Assembly (NCBI GenBank): GCA_013076295.1
Contig: RQOL01000658.1
Span: 1,488,001-1,552,000, forward strand
Length of the DNA: 64,000 bases
DNA from: Sanderia malayensis
Taxonomy: Eukaryota > Cnidaria > Scyphozoa > Semaeostomeae > Pelagiidae
Direction: 5' to 3'
Shown: positions 55,502-64,000 of the stretch, piece after piece
How positions within the stretch are numbered: the stretch's first letter is position 1
Layout: each line of letters opens with the position of its first letter
The notes under the pieces: generated by a model
Seen by the model: the letters and a program-made list of their open reading frames with translations, nothing else
Databases searched by the model: none
Told to the model about the DNA's origin: nothing
Made by a program: the position numbers and the translations under genes

Positions 55502-57874
55502 CTAATCTCGACATAACTCATTTTGACAATGTTTGCATGATTTACAAATCATGTATAAATCACAATGTTCTGTTTTAGCTCCTAAAATCCGTAATTCTTC
55601 CAACTGTAAAGAGCCATAATTTTTGGAGGGCTAGGGGAGCTAAAACCTCCAATAAATTTAATAACAATATTTTTACGTAAATTTCGCTTTAAAAACAAGC
55701 AAAAGAAGAGAAAACACTGATAGCTACATTGTAGTAGAGCCCTCCCAAGGTCAAAGCAATATCAAAAATCAATAGAAATATAGCTACCTTATTTCTAGCA
55801 TCAAGATTTGCACCACTTTTAAGAAGAAAATCGACAACAGCAACCCTGTCCTCTTCACATGCAAGATGACTAAAACAGACGAAAAATAAAGATGTAACTC
55901 TGCAAATGCTATCTCAGAAGATCACACAAGATTTTCAAGAGCAATATATATATAATTCTCACCTTGGTGTATTTCCCTGAAAATCTTCACTATTGATAAA
56001 TGATTTGTTTTCTTTCAATAACTTCACCATTTTCAAGTGCCCTCTGCAATACAAAATACTGCCATTAGGTGGAAATTACAGAAAGAGCTAATAAAAAAGC
56101 TCCATTAAACCCCCTCTCTAATAAGTCCCCATTTCTAATTTGAATTAAGCTCCTCTTGCTTTGAAAATTGTGAACAATAATGAAATTGTGATTGGTTAAG
56201 CCTTAAATTACTTTGCATTCATTTTACATGAACACTTTTCTGAAGTTTATTTGAGAATTTCCTATTTGAGAAGAATCCCCATCTCTATTAACCTGCTGCA
56301 CTAATAAGCCCAACCCCTATGGAACCTCAAAATTCAAACACTCCTAGACTTGATAGAACTTTTACGATATTACCGTACAAGGGTTATTTTCTGAAAAACA
56401 CTACAAACAAAATAATTGACAATTGTTTTTATACCTTGAAGCTGCCCTGTGTAGTGGTGTGGCACCAGTTGTCTTGTCGTGAACATTGGGATCGGCATTG
56501 TTTCTCAAAAGAATTTCAGCAATCTAATAAACAATGTAAAGCATGCAGGACATCAAGTAACATAAAGAATTTGAAAATAAATATATCAACCATGATTACT
56601 TTCCAAGACAATCAACGCAAACATATTTCACTTTCACTATCTGGAATACAGGTTATCTCAAAAGTCTTGCCAACTCAAATAGCATACTAGTCAGATAGGA
56701 TATCTCAACTTCTTGATATACAGCTGACAACCGTTATCCTGACTGCTCGCTATCTCAAACATTCTCTTTCTCAAACAATTTTCCAGTTCCCCTCGTTTTG
56801 GTATAATATAGTTGGGACATTTGTTATTTCAAACATTCAATATCTCCAACAAATGATCTTCTCAAAATCTATCCATCTCAAAAATTTCTCCTGAGAGTTC
56901 AAGATAGCAGTTGTGCAAACTGAATTGTCCTATTTTCATTTCATGCTAGAGTTTGCAATATAGCAAAACTCATCAAAAATATTCTTTTATTCATGTTCAC
57001 AAACTGTATAGTAAAAAAAGCAAAAAATACTTACATTGCAATGATTTTTTGAGGCAGCATAATGCAACACTGATTGACCTGTATAATTACAGACATGAAC
57101 ATCAGCCTTCTTTTCTAGTAACTTCAATACCAATTTTTCATGTCCAGCTGACACTGCTATCATGAGAGGCGTCCAGCCAGCCTTGAAAATAAAACATTCA
57201 CCAAAATTTCAGTGACCAAGATTGATAATAATAATAAGATAGATATTGAATGATTCAAAGAAGAAAATCATTATTGCAACATACATCATCTTGATCGTTG
57301 ACAGGAACTTTAATATCATCAACAAGATATAAAAAGACATCGTTTCGTCCACCAGAGCAGGCCCAATGCAATGGCGTTCTTTGACTCTAGATATAACATT
57401 GCAATGAGAAGAATTAATACTCGGTCTTGTCGTTTACATCAAAGTGCATCAAAAATAATACCTATAATAGTCTTTACCATCATCGCCAACTTGAGCTTGA
57501 CTGGTTCCTCTACCTGAGCAGAGCAGCGCGAGGACAGGCCCGACCGAGGTAGAGGTGATCGAATAACTCATTATGACAACGATTGGACTTACCAAAGTGG
57601 TACTAAATATGATATGTTTAAGCCATTACGGATTCATTCTTAGACTTGCCCAAGAGACGTGCACTGACAAGAAAACTCAAAACTGGCCTAGCCTAGCCCA
57701 CGTGGTCAGGTCTATTTGCAGGCCAACAACTTTCAGATGATAAATGCACACGTATGGAACTTTACTTACCGAATCTTTAACAAAAATAGACTCTGGGTTT
57801 TTTGCAACAATATTCTTCAGCTTAAACAAATCTCCTTCATAGGACAAGCTGCAAACTTCGATATCTGACGCCAT
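55502..57874 (-). CDS. PSMD10: Gankyrin, 26S proteasome assembly chaperone (PSMD10/p28)
   Basis: Exons 57874-57770, 57386-57285, 57181-57035, 56523-56435, 56043-55963 and 55869-55788 give 202 residues in phase. Gankyrin is an all-ankyrin protein that binds the Rpt3 ATPase during 19S base assembly, and also RB and MDM2 in vertebrates. After the capping helix (EVCSLSYEGDLFKLKNIV) come six clear repeats, including TPLHWACSGGRNDVFLYLV, AGWTPLMIAVSAGHEKLVLK, VLHYAASKNHCN, TPLHRAAS and HLACEEDRVAVVDFLL. The spacing matches human gankyrin repeat for repeat. The last exon is uncertain: 55603-55502 has a good acceptor and brings the total to 235 aa (human 226), but its peptide (LEELRILGAKTEHC...) does not match the usual TPLQVAKG end. 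Confidence 0.88.
56093..56330. repeat. Family C repeat (AAACCCCCTCTCTAATAAG), gankyrin intron
   Basis: AAACCCCCTCTCTAATAAGT, TTGAATTAAGCTCCTCTTG and AATGAAATTGTGATTGG match 22490-22625 and parts of 20205-20250. The right end reads TAATAAGCCCAACCCC. Confidence 0.6.
56715..56935. repeat. Family D repeat, longer copy, gankyrin intron
   Basis: GCTCGCTATCTCAAACATTC, TTTCCAGTTCCCCTCGTTTT and ATAGTTGGGACATTTGTTAT parallel 47955-48065. Confidence 0.6.
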
Positions 57875-58057
57875 GGTTCAACCAAACCTGTCAAGTGCTG
57901 CTGTGCTCCCTGGCCAAGGGTGGGTGTCAGTAAGTGGAAGTGGCGCATGCGGTAAGTTCGAGTCATGAAGCAACATTGCAATTCCACGGGTTCGAGTACA
58001 AAACATCCAGTGATTAACTTAAAAGAATGACGAAAATAAAAACAAATGCATTTGCAG

Positions 58058-58100
58058 TGATATATATATATATATAATATATATATATGTATGTATGTAT
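58058..58100. repeat. (TA)n/(TATG)n microsatellite
   Basis: Uninterrupted TA dinucleotides are followed by TATGTATGTATG. Confidence 0.95.
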
Positions 58101-60639
58101 TATTTAGCTACGGTACAGTTAGTAAACAGCTACGGATTCTTTCGGCTATGTTTTCTACAACAGCATTAATATAATAATAAAGATAATAATATATAATTAT
58201 ATATACTACGGAATAGCTGACTGACCAGCTGATCTGGTACACAAGTAAACACTCAATCATAGACACTGGTAGGGCAATTATAATGAACTTAAACAGTTGC
58301 TGAAACATCTACTTAAACATCTACATTTGCTAAGCGAAAACAAGTAATAGCGAAGCTTCATAGCACATACATTTTCCTATGAAAGAATGCTTATATATTG
58401 CTAATAAATCACGACACGTCGTTATATAAGCTCATTTCACTATCTGAATATGAAATGCATTACGAGAAAAGTAACTAGTATTAGCTATTGAGCAGGATAT
58501 ACATGCAATCAATGGCGTAGAAGCCCGGAGTACGTGGCCCCCCTACTTTTCTGAAAACCATGAAACATGCCGCTGTTATGGGCAGAAAATGCCCTTCTTG
58601 AGATTAAGTGTTACGTACCACGCCCTTACAGTCCCCCCACCCTCTTTTTGGTACGCTTCTACACCTCTTGATACAATTATACGAATGTAAAGGCAATACA
58701 GTGTACTATAAAGGAGACATAACAAGAACCCTCTGCAACCTCTTGATTCTCAGTTATGTAATAATAGCAAATGCTACGACGACTAGATTGAAGCTACAAC
58801 ACCAAAAATTGCAAAAATAGATGTACTTGTTTAAAGATAATAGTGCTGCCTGGTGTATACGCATGCGCAGTAACTTCCCAGGCGGCCAATTAAGTCAATA
58901 CAATTGCAAGAAACTGTACCTAAAATATGCGTAGATTAAAAACGTATTATTACCTATAATAGTGCACTAGCTATTGTCGTGGGGTAGCAAATTGCAGGCA
59001 TTTACGTCGGATATTGATTGATAATCCGTTTTACAACGTTTTCAAAGAGCTATTGTTTAATTTTAAAAGAAAAACTTTTAATCAGACGAGGGTATAAAGT
59101 CTGTAGCATTTTGGGGAAAATGTGAAATCTCAGTTTAATGGTGTGAAATGGCTTGGAAAGGTCCCGTTGCAAAGTGAATATATAATTAACTTAAAAATGC
59201 TATTATCAAGCATGTATAGTGGCTAATGAGGAAGTGAATGAATCGAAAGCCTATCTAGTAGTAAAAAATTATTCAATACCCTACAAGAATAAAATACCTA
59301 ACTTGACAAATCTCAACATTTTAAGCAGCTGATATTTAAAATAAAATAGCGAAAAGCCATGTCGTAAACATGAGGTGAAAGCAGTGAATGAGTTGGGTAC
59401 GGAAAAAGTTTGCTTTGTGTAACAGCCCACAAGTGCCACCAAAGTCAGAACTTCGGTTGCAAAAACTCAAGCCTCGGAATGGTGCAAGTGGAGCTGCTTA
59501 ACCCAATCGAGGTTCATCCACTGCTGCTCATATTCATGGTATGGCTTTTGCACCTCGCTTCATTGGCCAGAAAATAACAACCATGCAACAGTAATATTAA
59601 ACAAGTAATACAATGAAATAAAATACGGATGCTTTGGTTTAGGCACACACGACAAATGACAGTTGGACCTATTGTAAATGGTGCGAGAATATGCGAATTG
59701 CTATCTACTCGCATTCTAATTCTATTGAGCTCCTAGGCAGCTGAAACGCCGATTACAATGACCTAAAGAGGATTGCCAAATTTCATCAGACGATGTACAT
59801 CTACATCTACCGATTACTGTCTTCCTTCTATAAAGAAGATTCTGACAGGGAGAAATATTAAATGCTTCTCAAGCTATCTCTACACGAAAGACAGTTTACA
59901 CTCATTATCTCGAATATCTCTTTGAAACAGATCTTCACCTCCTATCGTCATACCATGGTATAGTTACTACGGATATCTCGAACTGTTGAAGTGAAGACCC
60001 AGAGAAAGAACAGAGATAGAGGCAGAAGGGTCACTATCATCGGCTCCTTTGTTGTTTTTGAAGCATGAATTTTGAAGCATGATGTGACTGGGAACATGCT
60101 CAAACTCGTTTTCGAATTGAAGAAATTTGATGCGATTTCCGTACTCAGCACCTAAGCAACACAGTGGTTTATGCTTAATCTCGTTTTCAACTGACGCACG
60201 CGTGAGTCAATAGACAGGAGTGACCCTTCTTCTTCAATCTCTATTATTTAAGCGAAACTTCAGTTTTTGGAGTTCGAGATAGCAAGAGGAAACTGCAGGT
60301 GCAAGAGTCGCATTTTGAGTACAAAGCTCGGCAGTGTAAATAAATCACAATTTGCAGTTCCTGGGGAGTATATATTATTATATGCCGAACTAAGGGAGAC
60401 GAAAACTATGTAGTAATTACAATTAACTAGAAAAATCGTGTGTGCATAAATATAACAGGTGTCTGTCTAGCTATATTACAATTATGTGTAGACTATTAGA
60501 AGCAATTAATTTCTTAAGGATAGATGAAAATAGCTTTTAAAACAACACCAGATATATTTAATTGTAATAATTCGCCGATCCATCAAACCAGGGACCGTGG
60601 ACTAAGGTTTTAACTTAAATCATTTGGCTTGTTTCTACA

Positions 60640-60775
60640 GTCGAACCCCGCATATAAAAACCTGTAAGACTTGCGTCCAGTCTATTGTTCAAAAACAATG
60701 GGCCATTGTTTCTTTCATTGTTTTGGGTATCATCATAGAGATTCATTGGTTTCTATATGCAAGTTTCTGATGTAC
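60640..60775. repeat. MITE family B, diverged copy
   Basis: CAGTCGAACCCCGCATATAA at the left and GTTTCTATATGCAAGTTTC at the right, with AAACAATGGGCCATTGTTT in the centre, parallel the intact copies at 32502 and 44195. Confidence 0.65.
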
Positions 60776-61530
60776 ATATGAAGCTATCTATTTGTTGCGA
60801 CATTCAATTCTGTAGCGATTTCAGTTCGTCTTTAATGCGAAATTTCGCTGAGGTTCGAGTTAAATTTTCTGGTCCTTTTATCGAAAAAATAAAATCTAAA
60901 TTCCAAGTGAATAAAGTCTTAAAAAATTCATATATAATATACTTGTAACCATTTGCAATTCGGAAATTTTCACGACTCCATAAAGAATTGAAATCACACA
61001 GAGTTGAATGAATTAAAAATTGTAACCTAAAAGCTCATCTCGGTTGATATTAAGAAAGCGATGTGTATATCATAGCATGATCAAAATCACAAGACGTCGA
61101 ATACAGAAAAATTCACAGATAATACTATAAAGTGAATGAGACACAGTGCCGAAACGTAATGTATGGCATCCCCAAACAAGGTGTGGCACATAAGAATTGG
61201 ACATACCTTAAGCCAAAAATTGAAGTGAAACAAGATGATTTTTCAAAAAATTGAAGTGAAACAAAATGATTTTTCAGTGGTGGTTACCAACAAAAGTTAA
61301 GCAAGATAATATTGCAAGGTACTGTAGCCTTTTCTATAAATTATATTAATCTAGCCGTGGACATCATCAAAAATTTGCGTGAGATATTTTGAATTGGTCA
61401 CAGGTTTGCCAACCAATCAAAAGTCAGATCTCCGGCAATCAAATTAATATCAGTGGACAAATTTCGAGCACATGCAGAGCCGATTAATATAAAGAAATTA
61501 CAAAGAGAACATTTGCTAACCTAACCATCT

Positions 61531-64000
61531 CTATATGGGTATAGAGATGACATTTCTTCCCGTAATGCCCACGTGGCAGTGTGGACATTCTTCTCTCTTG
61601 CTGGAACAGGCATCGCACATTACGCAATGAGTGCATGGAAATGTGACCAGATTGCGTTGGCTCTTCTCACACAACGTGCATAGCATCGATTCTTTCCTGC
61701 AAATAACCTGTCGAACAAGGAAATGCATTCAGCGTTGTGGCACACAAATCAACAACATCAGACCGAGGTCACACAGTTAAAATTGGCCAACATCAGAACG
61801 AGGTTACACAGTTAAAACTTACTCTTACTATAACACTTACTTTTCCTACTCTTTCACCGTCGACTTTGAGTTGCTTTTGAATCTGCTTTAACTCCAATAT
61901 CGAGAGTGAATCTAGCTCGCTAACACTCTTCAAAGAGTATATGTGTGGTCCACCGTGCCGGGCCTCGATCTCATGTCGCAGATTTCTGAGCTCAGTCTCG
62001 GCCTACGAGAAAATATCAACAAATCAACCTACGAACCTACATGAACAACATCGCGTTGGAACTTCGATACAACCAACCCGTCATAAATCAAACCTCACTG
62101 TTCACTGTTGCAACGAACTAAACAACCACTAGTCTGAATGGCATGTTTAAAGCCAGCTTAACTGCTTTACCGTACAAACAGGTCCTTTATAGGGCAACGT
62201 ATTGTTTACATGATTTTTCGAGGTTTGTCGTTGATATGGAGTTAATTGTTAATTGGAGTTAATACTTCCATTGAAAATGAAAACTAAAACAACTCATAAA
62301 AGGATATGACTATAATACCTCTCCCAACTTAATCTTCAACATCATTCTATCTCTGTCAATAGTTTGCGATTTTTCTGACTTTTCGTTGGCTTCTTGTTTC
62401 CAAGCTTCGCACGCTTGCTTCGCTTGGTTCCATGACTGCTCGTACGAAGACAATTTGCTCCTCAGCGCAACAACTTCTTCCGAAAGCCGCTGACCATCGG
62501 CGGCACTTGTCAAACCAAGTGGTGACGTCATCTGTTGCTTTGGAGACTGCACGTTTCTTCCGTCGAAGAACGAAGATGACTGCGCACCGGGGTTCTTGCC
62601 AGATGGGCTTCTCATATACGATATATGATTCTAAACATCAATAGGTAAAGCGTATTAATTGGGATAATTCCACGCAATGCATTTCACTATCAAAGCATCG
62701 GTTAGCGTTTCTTAGCTTGTGGCCTCAATAAGCAATTAAATCAGAATATTCACTGTTGAAAATGATCTATATAATAATCGGAACAAAAGAATAGCTGCGA
62801 AAAAATAGCTAGAAGAACACATCCAGTGTCCCCAGCTACTTTGCAAAGCTCTCCTCTTAATCTGTACAACTTACTTGCCAACAACTAATGCAAAAGAAAA
62901 GCAAACATTGTGAACTATAGCACATAGCCTATATTAAAGCCTGGCTTCCATATAGTCGTTGAGGGTCGCTCAAAGCATTAAAATCAACTTTGGACAATGT
63001 CTCTGTGTGATTTTTAATCCTTTCAGCGACCTTCAACGACCATATGGAAACCAGGCTTAAGAAATACATCAGGTATTCTCCGTGCCAAAATTATCGTCAC
63101 GACGATTAATTTTCTTGGAAAATTCGTTACGATGTTAAACGTGAAACGTCACAAGAATTCAAGTCATGACATCATAATAAAAGTAGTTTACCTGAGGTTG
63201 AGCAAAAAATCCTAACTGTCCCAGAGGCGAAGTTGGAGAAGTCGACGCTTGGGATGTAAAAGACTGATGCCTGAGAATCTCAGCTCCGGGGATGAACACA
63301 GGGTCCGATCCGCTGGCCTGTAAAATATCCAATGCAGCAGAGCCAATGGATGAGCCAATGGAGCCATTGTCGTTCAACTCACGGTCAAGCTCAGCAATGT
63401 CTATCTCTTCGATGCCCAAATGAAGATCGTCAAATGCGGACCCCACCATTGATTCGACTGTTGTTGCGTTCGGATAGAAGGGACCACCCGAGCTTTGCTT
63501 GACCAGGATTCGACCTTCACTGGCTACTTGTTGGTAAATAGCACCCTGTAAGGAAATCAAATACAATTGGAATACAACCTTTATAAGGTAAATGCCCAGG
63601 AAAGCAAGAACGCTGTTTGAATTGACGAGGCTTGCGACATCAAGGCTTAAACCCAGGGGGGATTTCTTTGGTTCGACGCACCAAAGAAATTATCAACCTA
63701 GCTAAATCTTTGATCGGTACAAAACTTCAAAATAGCTTTGAAAATCGGAAACATAGCGAAACATAATAACTACTAAAGCTTTTCGTCTGACACTCATCTG
63801 TTCGTCTGAAACTACTCAAGCTTTAGTAGTTATTACGTTTCGCTATGTTTCCGATTTTCAAAGCTATTTCAACCTAAGTTCGACGGTACAAGGAGACTTA
63901 TTAGAATGGACATAAACTAAATGCAAAGCGTACCATGTGATCGCTATCTTTACTTGTGATACTGCCACTTCTTCTACCTGAGCCAGGCGCCTTCTCGTAC
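61531..64000 (-). CDS. UNK: Unkempt family RNA-binding protein, C-terminal half (RING end); 5' part outside window
   Basis: Exons 64000-63934 (partial), 63545-63192, 62630-62319, 62002-61841 and 61707-61531 join in phase. Unkempt binds UAG-containing mRNAs through CCCH zinc fingers and represses translation during neuronal development; those fingers would lie upstream, beyond 64000. The visible part has the family's Ser-rich linker with TVESMVGSAFDDL and DIAELDREL, then a coiled coil (SSYEQSWNQAKQACEAWKQE). SELDSLSILELKQIQKQL follows, then a C-terminal RING-like zinc module (CTLCEKSQRN, FPCTHCVMCDAC, CPHCHVGI). The human orthologue has the same order and near-identical AWK-type coiled-coil wording. 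It could equally be UNKL; the fragment does not separate the two. Confidence 0.9.
62934..63060. mobile_element. 127-bp MITE with TTAA ends, Unkempt intron
   Basis: TTAAAGCCTGGCTTCCATAT at 62934 mirrors ATGGAAACCAGGCTTAA ending at 63060, and GTCGTTGAGGGTCGCT mirrors AGCGACCTTCAACGAC. The arms are about 36 bp with TTAA at both edges, as for piggyBac-type target sites. Confidence 0.85.
63729..63869. repeat. Long fold-back with ~50-bp arms, Unkempt intron
   Basis: AATAGCTTTGAAAATCGGAA through ACTACTAAAGCTT (63731-63781) is almost the exact reverse complement of AAGCTTTAGTAGTTATTACG through AAAGCTATTTC (63819-63869). The ~38-base loop contains TTCGTCTGA twice. Near-perfect arms imply a young insertion. 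Confidence 0.9.

Larger units (their letters stand above)
57875..61530. other. Intergenic between gankyrin start and Unkempt end; no gene seen
   Basis: It contains the gankyrin promoter side, a TA microsatellite at 58058-58090, repeat fragments near 59880 and 60640-60775, and a 31-bp tandem duplication at 61218-61278 (TTGAAGTGAAACAA then GATGATTTTTCA, twice). Short ORFs lack support. Confidence 0.5.

Overview
The window reads as nuclear DNA of an invertebrate animal. It is AT-rich, the genes are interrupted by many GT-AG introns, and the protein set is metazoan: iRhom, ribosomal protein S2, RNF216, the mitochondrial EMRE subunit, ANKFN1/Wide-awake, WDR13, UBALD, gankyrin and Unkempt. Blocks of TTAGGG occur inside tandem repeats. 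A non-bilaterian animal (cnidarian or sponge) or a slowly evolving bilaterian would fit, but I cannot assign a phylum from the sequence.

Layout. At 1-1778 (+) are the last four exons of an iRhom gene. It converges on RPS2 (3602-2247, -), which has an untranslated first exon with a TOP-like start and a box C/D snoRNA in one intron. RPS2 is head-to-head with RNF216/TRIAD3 (about 4.6-12.34 kb, +), whose last intron carries a minisatellite of about nine ~140-bp units rich in TTAGGG. From 12.3 to 19.5 kb there is mostly repeat-derived DNA, with a TATA-type promoter and exon candidate near 13.5 kb and two possible exons at 18.4-19.0 kb.

From 19.6 kb to the end every recognisable gene is on the minus strand: EMRE (SMDT1); ANKFN1/wake (27 coding exons over 20.6 kb); WDR13 (15 exons, 485 aa); a small HMG-box-like protein I cannot name; UBALD; gankyrin (PSMD10); and the C-terminal half of Unkempt, which continues past 64000. 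I rebuilt exons by hand from splice sites, reading-frame phase and remembered family sequence. The reconstructed RPS2, RNF216, ANKFN1 and WDR13 frames all close on a multiple of three.

The genes do not form a pathway. Shared themes are ubiquitin/proteasome biology (RNF216, UBALD, gankyrin, the Unkempt RING) and membrane or organelle regulation (iRhom, EMRE). I found no prokaryote-style operon, CRISPR array or virus. The least ordinary content is an iRhom with a serine in the degenerate catalytic motif, an intronic snoRNA, a MITE end that supplies part of a splice donor, telomere-like minisatellites, several families of short inverted-repeat elements, and the unidentified HMG-like gene.
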